64,000 nt of DNA from Streptomyces katrae (GCF_000717655.1 NZ_JNZY01000011.1:1-64000), one strand, 5' to 3'; numbered from the stretch's first letter, positions 50,451-59,040 are shown. The notes: a model not told the origin generated them from the sequence alone. Program-made: numbers and translations.

Positions 50451-51818
50451 CTACAGGCGGACGTTCCAGTCGACCGTCGCCGTCAGACTGCGGGCGATCT
50501 TCGGGTCGCGGACCGAGGGCGTACGGTCCTCGGCCGTGACCGACAGCTTGTGCGTGCGCAGGTCGAAGAGCCACAGCTCGGACACCGCGACCTCGCTCCG
50601 GGCCGCGAACCGCTTCAGCTCCCGCCCGTCGAGGTACCAGCGGACGTCGAGCTGCAGGCCGTCCGCACCGGCCAGCCGGGGTACGGAGACCTTGGCCGTG
50701 TTGCGCAGCCGCAGGGTGCGCCCGGTCGGGGTGAGCGCGGCGGCGGGCTTCGCGTGCTGGTAGAAGCCGGCGATCATCGCCTCGGTGCCGGGGAGGTTGA
50801 AGGGCTTGCCGAGCACGCGCATGATCGAGTTGTCGGTGGGCCGGTACAGGCCGGTGACGTAGTAGCCACCGCCCTCGTACGCCCCGACCGTGCCGCCGTC
50901 GGGCGACGGGGCGCCCAGCCAGCGGTACCACTTGGCCTGCTCGGCGGCCATCCGGTCGGCGGGCAGCGTGGAGGTGTTGGAGTCGGCGGGCTCGGGACCC
51001 TCGTACTTCTCGTAGCCCGGGGTGCCGGGGTAGAAGTACTCGTCGGCGAGCTTGCCCAGGGAGTGGCCGGTCTCGTGGATGGCGACCTGGCCTGACTTCG
51101 CGTTGCCGGCCGAAGCGGTCGATATCCCCTCGTAGCCGAGGGTGGCGCTGCGCTCGTTGTAGCCGGCGCCGCCGTACTTGGCGCTGTTGGCGAGGACGAG
51201 GACCAGGTCGGCCTCGGGCGCCTTCGCCACGTACGCGTCGACCTTCGGCTGGTCGATGCAGAGCAGCCGTTCGATGTCCTCGCACCAGAAGTACGAGCCG
51301 AGGGCGGTGTCACGGACGGTGGCCGGCGTGGGGTCGCCGGATACGCCGGAGTCCCGGGAGACGGCGTCGACCGTCCAGACGTTGAAGAGGTTGCGGTACG
51401 TGGAGTACGGCTCGACGGCAGCGATCTCGGCCCATTTGGCCTGGGCATCGGCGTGGAACCGGGCCTGCTCGGCGGCGGTGTAGCCGTCGCCGATGACGAC
51501 GATGTCGAGGCGGTCCGCGGTCGGCCCGTTGTCGACCGTCTTGGTGACCTCGCCGTCCGCCGCCCGCTCGGCCTCGGACAGCTGCGGGGCCTTCCCCGCC
51601 TTCCCGGCGAGGGGGACGCGGGTGTGGCCGGACCCGGCGGCCGTGCCGTCCTCCGGTCCGGGAATCTCCACCTCGGTCCCGCTCTTCGCCGGTGCCGGCG
51701 AAGGGGTCGGCGGCGGGGCTGCGGCCGCCGTACCGAGGGGGCCTGCACCGAGCAGCAGGGCCGTCGTACAGACCGCGGCGAAGGCGGCGCGCAGCGTCAG
51801 GCGAAAGGACGCATCCAT
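50451..51818 (-). CDS. Secreted M64-family metallopeptidase
   Basis: 455 aa. A signal peptide (cleavage near GTAAAAP) and a Pro-rich pro-region are followed by the M64 (IgA peptidase-like) domain: LDIVVIGDGYTAAEQARF, then the zinc site HETGHSLGKLADEY (H248, E249, H252, with D259 as likely third ligand). A C-terminal beta domain ends the protein. It is divergent from the XRE-TPR regulator, which may control it. Confidence 0.92.
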   Translation of the reverse strand: MDASFRLTLRAAFAAVCTTALLLGAGPLGTAAAAPPPTPSPAPAKSGTEVEIPGPEDGTAAGSGHTRVPLAGKAGKAPQLSEAERAADGEVTKTVDNGPTADRLDIVVIGDGYTAAEQARFHADAQAKWAEIAAVEPYSTYRNLFNVWTVDAVSRDSGVSGDPTPATVRDTALGSYFWCEDIERLLCIDQPKVDAYVAKAPEADLVLVLANSAKYGGAGYNERSATLGYEGISTASAGNAKSGQVAIHETGHSLGKLADEYFYPGTPGYEKYEGPEPADSNTSTLPADRMAAEQAKWYRWLGAPSPDGGTVGAYEGGGYYVTGLYRPTDNSIMRVLGKPFNLPGTEAMIAGFYQHAKPAAALTPTGRTLRLRNTAKVSVPRLAGADGLQLDVRWYLDGRELKRFAARSEVAVSELWLFDLRTHKLSVTAEDRTPSVRDPKIARSLTATVDWNVRL

Positions 51819-51854
51819 GGAGTTCTCCCCCGGGAAGCCGGAAATTGCCGCGAG

Positions 51855-51895
51855 TTAAGCGGCTTGATAAGTGGGCTGAACCGGTTGCTTAAACT
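51855..51895. promoter_or_regulatory. Promoter/operator region between M64 and regulator genes
   Basis: An AT-rich island with a 6-bp inverted repeat TTAAGC (51855-51860) and GCTTAA (51887-51892), a -35-like TTGATA (51864-51869) and a -10-like TAAACT (51890-51895) with a long 20-bp spacing. Possible binding site for the divergent regulator. Confidence 0.35.
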
Positions 51896-51969
51896 AGGGG
51901 GCGCACGGGACGTGCGCAATGGCCTGCCGCCCCTGCACCATGGGGAGTTGGAACGACCAGGGGGTCTTC

Positions 51970-53304
51970 ATGGACGAACCGGCCGAGATCGGCCGCAGGG
52001 TTCAGCGCATGCGCGCGGAACTCGGCCTGACACAACGGGCATTGGCGGAGCCCTCGTACACCTCCGCCTACATCTCGACCCTGGAGTCGGGCAAGGTCCG
52101 GCCCTCCGAGACGGCGCTGCGCTTCCTCGCCGGGCGGCTCGGCACCTCGTACGAGGAGCTGGCCACCGGGCGGCCGGCCCACCTGGCCACCGAGGTGCGC
52201 CTCGCCCTCACCGACGCCCAGCAGACGCTGGCCACCGGCGACGCCACCGAGGCCGCCGTCCGCTACCGCCAGCTCCTCGCGGACGCGGAACGGCTCGGCC
52301 TCGCCACCGAGCGGGCGGAGGCGCTGCTCGGCCTCGGCGACTGCGCCATCGAATCGGGAGAACTACCCGAAGCCATCGGCCACTTCGAGGCGGCCGAGCG
52401 GCTGCTGGCCGACGAACCGCTCCCCCGCCGCGCCCGCCCGATCCGGGGCCGGGCCGTCGCGCATCTGCTCGCCGGGGAGTTGCGCTACGCCTGCTACCTG
52501 CTGGAATCCGCCATCGACGAGCTCAACGCGAGCGGGCTGGCCGATCCGGAGGCGCTGGTGCTGCTCTACGCCGCCGTGATCGGCCCGTACATCGACATGG
52601 GCGCACACGCCCGGGCCGCACACGCCGCCGAACTGGCCCTGGCGCTTGCTCCGGAGGTGGCCGACCCGGCGCTGGTGGCGGGGATGCACCGGCAGGTCGC
52701 GCGTACCTTCCTCACAGCGGGGCGGCCGGCCGACGCCGATGCCTCGCTCGCCAAGGCGCAGGCGATCTACCGGCAGCTGCAGCTGCGGACCGATCTGGCG
52801 CACTGCCACTGGATGCGCGGCTACGTACAGGCGCAGAACGGTGATCTCGTCGCGGCGGAGGCGGAGTTGCGCACGGCCCGGGACATGCTCTCGGCCCGGC
52901 GGGCCGCCCTGTTCACGGCGCAGGTCGAGGTGGAGCTCGCCGACGTACTGCGCCGGCTCGGCCGGTGCGAGGAGGCCGCCGGGCTGCTCTCCGCACTGCT
53001 GGAGCTGGGCGACAGCCACGGGGCCGTGCATGCGGGCGGCGCGCACCGGCTGCTCGGCCTGATGGCCGAGGAGCGCGGGGAGACCGACTCCGCCGAGGAG
53101 CACTACGTCCAGGCGCTGACCCTGCTGGAGCGCAGCGGGGCGAGCGGCGATCTCGCGGACCTGTGCCGGCTGCTGGGCGACCTGCTGCGGCGTACGGGGC
53201 GCATCGAGGCCGCACTGGACGCCTACCGTACGGGCCTCGGCCATCGGGCCGCGCCAGGGACCACCACGCTGGGCCCGGCGCCCGCGTCACCGCTGCGGCG
53301 GTGA
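51970..53304 (+). CDS. XRE-type HTH regulator with TPR repeats
   Basis: 444 aa. The N-terminal helix-turn-helix (IGRRVQRMRAELGLTQRALA, YISTLESGKVRPSETALRFL) is followed by about eight TPR-like helical pairs to the end (for example ALLGLGDCAIESGELPEAIG). This architecture is shared by peptide- or ligand-sensing Streptomyces regulators. GGGGG lies 6 nt before the ATG at 51970, which decides the start. A 54-aa DUF6126-like gene downstream is a frequent companion of such regulators as far as I recall. Confidence 0.9.
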   Translation: MDEPAEIGRRVQRMRAELGLTQRALAEPSYTSAYISTLESGKVRPSETALRFLAGRLGTSYEELATGRPAHLATEVRLALTDAQQTLATGDATEAAVRYRQLLADAERLGLATERAEALLGLGDCAIESGELPEAIGHFEAAERLLADEPLPRRARPIRGRAVAHLLAGELRYACYLLESAIDELNASGLADPEALVLLYAAVIGPYIDMGAHARAAHAAELALALAPEVADPALVAGMHRQVARTFLTAGRPADADASLAKAQAIYRQLQLRTDLAHCHWMRGYVQAQNGDLVAAEAELRTARDMLSARRAALFTAQVEVELADVLRRLGRCEEAAGLLSALLELGDSHGAVHAGGAHRLLGLMAEERGETDSAEEHYVQALTLLERSGASGDLADLCRLLGDLLRRTGRIEAALDAYRTGLGHRAAPGTTTLGPAPASPLRR

Positions 53305-53335
53305 CGCGGGCCGCTGAAGGCGCCGCCGGCCTCGT

Positions 53336-53520
53336 CAGTGGTTCTTGGTGGGCCGGAGGTCGCGCGGGATCATCGTCCCGGTGGTGGCCGCCGCGGCGAC
53401 CGCGGCGGGATCATCGTCCGGGTGGTGACCGCCGCGGCGACCGCGAGGAGCCCCGCGACGAGGAACGCCGGTGTGATGGCCAGGGTGTAGGCCCGGGAGG
53501 CCGCCTCGATCAGGCCCGTC
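53336..53520 (-). pseudogene. C-terminal relic of an MFS transporter
   Basis: On the minus strand, GLIEAASRAY, YTLAITPAFLVAGLLAVAAA and a closing GTMIPRDLRPTKNH with TGA at 53336-53338 form the last membrane helix and tail of a transporter. A 41-bp tandem duplication shifts the frame just before the tail. Everything upstream of about 53520 is unrelated sequence, so most of the gene has been deleted. Confidence 0.6.
53364..53445. repeat. 41-bp tandem duplication
   Basis: Two near-identical copies (53364-53404, 53405-53445) inside the MFS relic; 41 is not a multiple of 3, so it breaks the frame. Confidence 0.8.
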
Positions 53521-53611
53521 GGCGGGCTGCTGGAGGGGCGCGGGCCGCGGTCACGTGCCGTTCGGGTTGCGTGGCGAGGCGGCGGTCGCATCGCATCAGA
53601 TCGAGCCTCCC

Positions 53612-53649
53612 TCGCCTCGAATGAGGCAAATTCGTCTCATTCGAGGCGA
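53612..53649. promoter_or_regulatory. Orphan 14-bp inverted repeat, likely old repressor operator
   Basis: Arms 53612-53625 (TCGCCTCGAATGAG) and 53636-53649 are perfect reverse complements around an AT-rich 10-nt spacer. The size and CTCATT arms fit a TetR-type operator. It lies beside the truncated MFS gene, whose regulator is missing. Confidence 0.5.
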
Positions 53650-53740
53650 AGAAGGCTCACACCTGAGATCCACGTAGGCTGCTTCTTCGACCCGCCCGCT
53701 CGCCCCGCCCCCCTCGCCCCGCCCCGAACGGAGATCCGCT

Positions 53741-53905
53741 GTGCCGGACGACAACACCGAGGACCACGCCTCCGCGGCGGCGAAGCACGAGAAGTGGAAG
53801 GAGAAGGGCGTCGCGCTGCGCGCGTTCTTCTACATCTTCGGGACGCACGTGTTCGCCGGCTTCGTGTGGCTGCTGTTCTACCTGGGCGAACACGCCAAGA
53901 AGTAA
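53741..53905 (+). CDS. DUF6126-like small membrane protein
   Basis: 54 aa from a GTG with GGAG 8 nt upstream. A charged N-terminal half (HASAAAKHEKWKEKGVALRA) precedes one hydrophobic helix (FFYIFGTHVFAGFVWLLFYL) and a short basic tail HAKK. It fits a tiny single-pass protein family of Streptomyces that I know as DUF6126. Its function is unknown; it may work with the upstream XRE-TPR regulator. Confidence 0.75.
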   Translation: MPDDNTEDHASAAAKHEKWKEKGVALRAFFYIFGTHVFAGFVWLLFYLGEHAKK

Positions 53906-53963
53906 GACCCCTCAGGGACCCCCGGCTTCCCGGGCCCTCAGGGGCTCAAGGCCTCAGGGCCCC

Positions 53964-54206
53964 TCAGTCCTCGCCGGTCCGGGCGCGGGCGCCCGAGCGG
54001 GTCCGCCCCGGCGTCTGGGCACGCTGCGGGTGCCGGCGTACGTACTCGTGCTCCAGCTCGTTCATCCGCTGCGTATGGGTGACCAGCGCTTCGTCCGACC
54101 CGTACAGCAGGGTCTCGTGGCGGGTCCGGTGGATGGCCTCCAGCTCCTTGAGCAGCTTGCCCTCGTCCAGATTCCCTGCCGACGGACCGCCGTCATGTTC
54201 CGCCAT
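53964..54206 (-). CDS. DUF6158-like small protein
   Basis: 80 aa, helical and hydrophilic (DEGKLLKELEAIHRTRHETL, YGSDEALVTHTQRMNELEHE, YVRRHP), fitting the DUF6158 family of actinobacteria. An AGGAGGT site lies 8 nt before the ATG at 54206. The frame is open far upstream only as a shadow of the peptidase gene. It is convergent with the DUF6126-like gene across a GC-rich hairpin region. Confidence 0.82.
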   Translation of the reverse strand: MAEHDGGPSAGNLDEGKLLKELEAIHRTRHETLLYGSDEALVTHTQRMNELEHEYVRRHPQRAQTPGRTRSGARARTGED

Positions 54207-54299
54207 GGCGTTGCACCTCCTCCACTCCATCATCCCCTCCACCGCCGCGTTCGTCCCGGCCGCGGCCCTCGGCCCCGGCGTCCCGGCTACCCTTGCCCC

Positions 54300-55418
54300 A
54301 TGACGCTGCGCACGACCGTCGACGTGAGTGTCGACGCGATGATCGAGGACCTCAGGACACTCGTCGAGACCGAGTCTCCCTCGCGCGACGTCGAGGCCCT
54401 GACCGCGTCGGCCAAAACCGTCGCCGGCGTCATCGAGAGCCGCCTCGGTGGCCAGGCCGTCCTCGTCGACAGCGAAGCCGGACCGCACGTCCACTGGTCG
54501 GCCGGCGGCGACCCCAAAGTGCTGATCCTCGGTCACCACGACACGGTGTTCCCGCTCGGCACCCTCGAACGCCGCCCGTTCGCGGTCGAGGGCGGGCACG
54601 CGACCGGCCCCGGCGTCTTCGACATGCTCGGCGGTCTCGTCCAGGCGATCCACGGTCTGGCGGCGCTCGAGGACCGGTCCGGCGTCGAGATCCTGGTGAC
54701 CGCCGACGAGGAAGTCGGCTCCCACTCCTCCCGGGCCCTCATCGAGGAACGGGCCCTCGCCTGCGGCGCCGTCCTGGTCTTCGAAGGCGCTGCCGACGGC
54801 GGGGCCCTGAAGACCGGACGCAAGGGCTGCGGCACCTTCCGGGTCTCCGTCACGGGCCGGGCCTCGCACGCCGGCCTCGAGCCCGAAGCCGGGGTCAACG
54901 CCCTGATCGAGGCGGCACACCAGGTGCTGCACATCGCGGCGCTGGGCCGGCCCGAGATCGGCACGACCGTCACCCCGACCGTCGCATCCGCGGGAACCCT
55001 GGACAACGTCGTTCCCGCCGAGGCGACCGTCGTCGTCGACGTCCGGGTCGAATCGGCCGACGAGAAGGAACGCATCGAGTCCGCGTTCGCCGCGCTCGCT
55101 CCGCATCTCGAAGACGCGCAGATCACGGTCCACGGATCCATCGGCCGTCCCCCGATGCCGGAATCGGCGTCGGCCGGGCTCTTCGCGGTGGCCCGGCAGC
55201 TGCTTCCCGGCCTCGAAGGCCGCTCGGTCGGCGGCGGAAGCGACGGCAACTTCACGGCCGCCCTGGGGGTGGCGACCCTTGACGGCCTGGGAGCCGTCGG
55301 AGGCGGCGCCCACGCCGACCACGAGTACGTGGTCATCGAAGCCATGGCGGAGCGGGCAGGCCTCGTCGCCGGACTGGTGCTCGCGATCCAGAACGCGCAG
55401 GAGAGCGAGAACGCCTAG
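54300..55418 (+). CDS. M20-family metallopeptidase (carboxypeptidase G2-like)
   Basis: 372 aa. Two-zinc M20 ligands are visible: LGHHDTVFPLGTL (His, Asp), GPGVFDMLGG (Asp), TADEEVGS (catalytic Glu pair) and the C-terminal AHADHEYV (His). The inserted dimerisation domain starts near TGRKGCGTFRVSVTGRASHA. There is no signal peptide. It would remove an amino acid from a peptide or acylated amino acid. TACCCT lies 6 nt before the ATG and there is no ribosome site, so it is probably leaderless. Confidence 0.92.
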   Translation: MTLRTTVDVSVDAMIEDLRTLVETESPSRDVEALTASAKTVAGVIESRLGGQAVLVDSEAGPHVHWSAGGDPKVLILGHHDTVFPLGTLERRPFAVEGGHATGPGVFDMLGGLVQAIHGLAALEDRSGVEILVTADEEVGSHSSRALIEERALACGAVLVFEGAADGGALKTGRKGCGTFRVSVTGRASHAGLEPEAGVNALIEAAHQVLHIAALGRPEIGTTVTPTVASAGTLDNVVPAEATVVVDVRVESADEKERIESAFAALAPHLEDAQITVHGSIGRPPMPESASAGLFAVARQLLPGLEGRSVGGGSDGNFTAALGVATLDGLGAVGGGAHADHEYVVIEAMAERAGLVAGLVLAIQNAQESENA

Positions 55419-55690
55419 GCGTCATGTTGGAGGAGACCCGTCAGGGCGTCCTCGGCCGCGTTCGGATCGTCGATGAACGGCTGCGCTGCGAGCGCTTCGT
55501 CCGTCAGGGCCAGGGCCGCGTACGCGGTGTACACGACGTGGAACGTCCGGCTGGCCCCGTCCGTGGGCAGTGACTCCATCAGCAGCGCCTCGCTCACCGC
55601 GCGCGGCCCCGGGTTCTCCCCCACCGCCCGCAGCCGCTGCGCGACCCGGGCGCCGTGGCCTGCGGCCAAGTGCCGGAGCCCGTACAGGAG
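55415..55690 (-). pseudogene. C-terminal relic of a TetR-family regulator
   Basis: About 90 codons read as a TetR ligand domain (LLLYGLRHLAAGHGARVAQR, SEALLMESLPTDGASRTF, HVVYTAYAALALTDEALAA), stopping at 55415. The helix-turn-helix half is missing: above about 55690 the minus strand no longer codes and another fragment begins. It overlaps the peptidase stop by 4 nt in antisense. Confidence 0.6.
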
Positions 55691-55699
55691 CAGGCCGGC

Positions 55700-55965
55700 C
55701 GGAGCGGCTGACGTCGGTCACGCTGCCCGACCCGGGCGGCCTGGAGAAGACGGGAGGCCGCTTCTTCGTCTGGATCTTCATCAGCCCGTTCGCGACCATC
55801 GCCCCCAAGCCGGTCCGGCGGCGCATCGCGGCCTGGCCGGACCGACCCGTGCTCATCGTCCCGCCGTCGTCGAGATCATGGGCGACACCGGACACGGACC
55901 CCGGATCGACCACGCCGACGAGACGAACGCCCGGATGCCGGAGTTCATGGACCCCCTCGGCCGAG
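55700..55965 (+). pseudogene. Frameshifted fragment of an unidentified gene
   Basis: The plus strand reads VTLPDPGGLEKTGGRFFVWI and TIAPKPVRRRIAAWPDRPVL in one frame, then VVEIMGDTGHGPRIDHADET and MPEFMDPLG in another after a shift near 55865. The pieces look like one real protein, but no start, native stop or family was recognised. Confidence 0.4.
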
Positions 55966-55971
55966 CGGAGA

Positions 55972-55986
55972 GTAGACAGTGTCTAC
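55972..55986 (+). promoter_or_regulatory. TetR-type operator
   Basis: Palindrome GTAGACA-G-TGTCTAC (7-bp arms). TAGACA recurs at 55996-56001, exactly one promoter spacer (17 bp) further on and 6 nt before the ATG, so the operator covers the -35 region of a leaderless promoter. Confidence 0.6.
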
Positions 55987-56007
55987 GCGGTCTGGTAGAC
56001 ACGGTCC

Positions 56008-56676
56008 ATGGAACAGCACAGCCCGCTCCGGGAACGTCTGATCGACGTCGGCGTCGACCTCGTACTCACCGAGGGCACCGCCGCCCTCGGCCTGCGTGAG
56101 ATCGCCCGCCGCGCCGGGGCGTCGCACGGCGCACCCCGGCGCTACTTCCCCACCCACCACTCCCTGCTCTCGGCGATCGCCCGGCGCGGATTCGCCGACC
56201 TCGGCGGCCGGTTCGCCGCGGCGACCGCCGGTGCTTCCTCGCCGCGCGAGCAGGTGCGGACGCTCGGATGTGTGTACATCGGCTACGCGCTGGAGCACCG
56301 CGGGATGTTCGAGCTGATGTTCCGTCACGACCTGCTCGACAGCGAAGGACAGGAGAGCGCCGGGCCGTCGGACACCGTGCAGGAAGGCTCCGGGCAGGGG
56401 GACTCCGGGCAGGGGACCTCAGGGAACCAGCCGAGGCTGCGCGAGTCCACCCTCCCCCTGTTCCGCCTGCTCGTCGGGCTCGTCTCCCGCTGCCGGGCCG
56501 GCGGGGACCCCGAGGTCACCGCCGCCGCCCTGTGGGCCAACCTGCACGGCGTGGCCCAGTTGTGGGCCTGGGGCAGTTTGCCCCTGGTCCTCGGCGATAC
56601 GGCCGGCCACCGGGCCGGCGTCGAACGGCTCGTCGACGCCGCCCTCGACGCCCACCTCGGGGCGGTCCCCGCATGA
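56008..56676 (+). CDS. TetR/AcrR-family repressor
   Basis: 222 aa. The N-terminal helix-turn-helix is canonical (LIDVGVDLVLTEGTAALGLR, EIARRAGASHGAPRRYFP). The ligand domain carries a Gly/Ser/Gln-rich loop (about 115-145). It is translationally coupled (ATGA) to the MFS exporter downstream and has a palindrome over its own promoter, so it most likely represses both genes. Confidence 0.92.
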   Translation: MEQHSPLRERLIDVGVDLVLTEGTAALGLREIARRAGASHGAPRRYFPTHHSLLSAIARRGFADLGGRFAAATAGASSPREQVRTLGCVYIGYALEHRGMFELMFRHDLLDSEGQESAGPSDTVQEGSGQGDSGQGTSGNQPRLRESTLPLFRLLVGLVSRCRAGGDPEVTAAALWANLHGVAQLWAWGSLPLVLGDTAGHRAGVERLVDAALDAHLGAVPA

Positions 56677-58142
56677 GCCGCCCCCGGCAGCGGATCGCGC
56701 TCCTCGTCAGCGTCGGCGGCGCGATGCTGGTCGCCCTCGACGGCACCGTCCTCAGCGTCGCGCAGCCCAGCCTGCGCCACGGCCTCGGGGCGAGCGTGGC
56801 CCAGGTCCAGTGGACCAGCACCGCCTATCTCCTCGCCGTGGCCGCCTTCCTCGTGATCGCCGGCCGCCTCGGCGACCGGTACGGGCATCCGCGGCTGCTC
56901 CTCGTCGGCGTGCTCGGCTTCGCCGCGACCTCCGCCGGGATCGCGCTCGCGCCCGGGATCGGCTGGGTCATCGCCCTGCGCGCCGCCCAGGGGGTGTTCG
57001 GGGCCCTGCTCCAACCGGCGACCCTCGCTCTGCTGCGGCTCGCGTACCCTGCCGACCGGCTCTCCACCCCGGTGGCGGTCCGGACCGGTGCCATCGGCGT
57101 GGCCGCCGCGGCCGGTCCGCTGCTCGGGGGCGTGCTGGTCGCGCAGTCGGGCTGGCGTTCCGTGTTCGTGCTGAACGTGCCGATCGCCCTCGCGATCGCC
57201 GCGCTCGTTCTCGTCGTACGGGTGCCGGCGCCGCACCGGGCCGGGCCGGACGGCCCCGGATCGGCCCGGCCCTCGCTGACCGGGGCGGCCCTGCTGGCCG
57301 CGGCCCTCGCCGTACTCGTCCATGCCCTGACCGGCGTACCCGCCCAGGGCTGGACCGCGCCGCCGACGCTGCTCGGGCTCGGCGGGGCCGCCGCCCTCGC
57401 GGCCGCGCTCGTACGGTACGAACGGCGGGCGCCGCAGCCCCTCGTGCCGGCCGTGGTGGCGCGGTCCCGGCCGGTCGCGGCCTCGATGGCCCTGCTGCTG
57501 GCCGTCTCCGGCGGCATGTTCGGGGCGCTGTTCACGGCGACGTTCCTGCTCCAGGACGTACGGGGGCTCGGCCCGCTCGCCACCGGCCTGCTGGTGCTCC
57601 CGCTGACCGGCAGCATGGTCGCGGGCGCGCCGCTGGCCGCAACGGCGCTGCGCCGGTACGGGCCGCGCCGGACCGCGCTCACCGGTACGGGCCTGGTCGT
57701 CCTGGGGGTCGGCGGACTGGGCGCATGGTCCGGCCCGGCGGTCATGGCGGCCTTCGCGGTGCTCGGCGCCGGGTTCGCCGCCGTCATGGTGACCGCCACC
57801 GGCACGGTGGTCGGGGACGCCCCGGCCGGGTACGCGGGGGTCGTCGGCGGGCTCAAGCAGACGGCGATGAACGTCGGTCCGACCCTGGGCATCGCCGTCG
57901 CGGCGGGCGGGGGCGCGGGCGCCGGGGCCGCGTCGGCCGCCCTGTACGTCCTGGCGGCGCTGGCCGCCGTGGGACTGCTGCCGGCATCACTGCTGCCCCG
58001 CGGCGCGCGCCGTGCAGCTGCGGGCGACGTCGTCGGCGAACACCCGGGCCAGCGGGGACAGGGACGCCCAGCGGCGGACGGCCCAGCCGACCGCGAGCGC
58101 GGGCAGCGCCGGGACCGGGACGAGGCGCAGCGGGCCGTCTGA
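56673..58142 (+). CDS. MFS drug-efflux-type transporter
   Basis: 489 aa with 14 predicted helices. Motif A (GRLGDRYGHPR) and an antiporter motif near GAIGVAAAAGPLLGGVLV are present. It forms an operon with the TetR repressor. The last helix ends near residue 445 (GLLPASLLPRGARR). The 42 or so residues after it are Arg/Gly/Asp-rich and lie entirely over the antisense strand of the lysR gene, so the native stop was probably lost and the tail is accidental. Confidence 0.9.
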   Translation: MSRPRQRIALLVSVGGAMLVALDGTVLSVAQPSLRHGLGASVAQVQWTSTAYLLAVAAFLVIAGRLGDRYGHPRLLLVGVLGFAATSAGIALAPGIGWVIALRAAQGVFGALLQPATLALLRLAYPADRLSTPVAVRTGAIGVAAAAGPLLGGVLVAQSGWRSVFVLNVPIALAIAALVLVVRVPAPHRAGPDGPGSARPSLTGAALLAAALAVLVHALTGVPAQGWTAPPTLLGLGGAAALAAALVRYERRAPQPLVPAVVARSRPVAASMALLLAVSGGMFGALFTATFLLQDVRGLGPLATGLLVLPLTGSMVAGAPLAATALRRYGPRRTALTGTGLVVLGVGGLGAWSGPAVMAAFAVLGAGFAAVMVTATGTVVGDAPAGYAGVVGGLKQTAMNVGPTLGIAVAAGGGAGAGAASAALYVLAALAAVGLLPASLLPRGARRAAAGDVVGEHPGQRGQGRPAADGPADRERGQRRDRDEAQRAV

Positions 58143-58895
58143 TCCGGGGACCCGCCAGCCGGGCAGGGCGGGCACGACGGCGTGGCCGAGGCCGAGTTCG
58201 GCCAGCAGCAGGGCGGTGTCCCAGTCGGCCACGCTGGTGTCGGACCGTATCCGGATGCCGGATTCCGCGAAGGCGGCGTCGAGGTGGGCCCGGGACGCGG
58301 AGTGCTCCGGGAGCCGGATGTGGCGGATGCCGGCGAGGTCGGCCGGCTCGATGCGGGGCCGGGCGGCGAGGGGGTCGTCGGCGCAGACCGCGAGCACCCA
58401 GGGCAATTCCATCACCGGGCGCTGTTCGATGCCGCGCACGGGCCTGCCGATGGTGATCCAGGCGAGGTCCAGGTCGTCGGCGGCGAGCGCGTCGAAGCAG
58501 CTGCGGCTGGAGTTCTCGGTCTGGAACTCCAGGCTGACCTGGGGGTGGCGGCGCCGGAAGTCGACGACCGCCTCGGCCATGAAGTGCCGTACGGTCGTCG
58601 CGCCCGTGGTGATGCGCACCGAGCCGGTGTCCCCGCGGACGAGGTCGTCGAGGCGGCGCAGGGCGCCGTCGAGCCCGGCGATGCCGTCGGCGGCGGCCGC
58701 CTGGAGGATGCGCCCGGCCTCGGTGGGGACGACGCCGCGGGCGTGCCGCTCCAGCAGATCGGTGCCGGTCTGCTTCTCGAGGCGGCGGACGTGCTGGCTG
58801 ACGGCCGACTGGGTGCAGCCGAGGTCGCGGGCGACGGCGCTGAGGCTGCCGGCCCGGCAGACGGCCACGAAGACGCGGAGATCGTCGAGAGTCAT
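57987..58895 (-). CDS. LysR-family regulator
   Basis: 302 aa. The N-terminal winged helix (TLDDLRVFVAVCRAGSLSAV, CTQSAVSQHVRRLEKQ) and the effector domain (VRITTGATTVRHFM, DDLDLAWITIGRP) are normal. ATG 58895 lies 7 nt after TAGCTT on the minus strand, indicating a leaderless mRNA; a TTG 9 nt upstream is inside that -10 box. Its last 156 nt are overlapped in antisense by the MFS gene. The divergent partner is the DUF6817-like gene at 59085, a likely target. Confidence 0.9.
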   Translation of the reverse strand: MTLDDLRVFVAVCRAGSLSAVARDLGCTQSAVSQHVRRLEKQTGTDLLERHARGVVPTEAGRILQAAAADGIAGLDGALRRLDDLVRGDTGSVRITTGATTVRHFMAEAVVDFRRRHPQVSLEFQTENSSRSCFDALAADDLDLAWITIGRPVRGIEQRPVMELPWVLAVCADDPLAARPRIEPADLAGIRHIRLPEHSASRAHLDAAFAESGIRIRSDTSVADWDTALLLAELGLGHAVVPALPGWRVPGSDGPLRLVPVPALPALAVGWAVRRWASLSPLARVFADDVARSCTARAAGQQ

Positions 58896-58900
58896 GGGAT

Positions 58901-58916
58901 CCAAGCTACAGCTTGG
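58901..58916. promoter_or_regulatory. Palindrome over the lysR -10 box
   Basis: CCAAGCT-AC-AGCTTGG, a perfect 7-bp inverted repeat covering the predicted lysR -10 (58903-58908); probable autoregulatory site. Confidence 0.5.
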
Positions 58917-58938
58917 GTGTTGATAGGAATTCAGAGGA

Positions 58939-59040
58939 TTGACTTGGGTTTACGACTGAACCATGATCAATACAGGGCCCGGGGCGGCAACCCGTCCCCG
59001 CCTGCACCACGGTCCGGACCCGGCGCAGGCGGGGACGGGT
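58939..59040 (+). promoter_or_regulatory. Promoter and hairpin leader of the DUF6817-like gene
   Basis: A -35 box TTGACT (58939-58944) and a -10 CATGAT (58962-58967) are 17 bp apart. The leader to the ATG at 59085 is about 110 nt and holds a perfect 16-bp stem (58990-59005 with 59025-59040, 19-nt loop) that could attenuate transcription. Confidence 0.5.
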
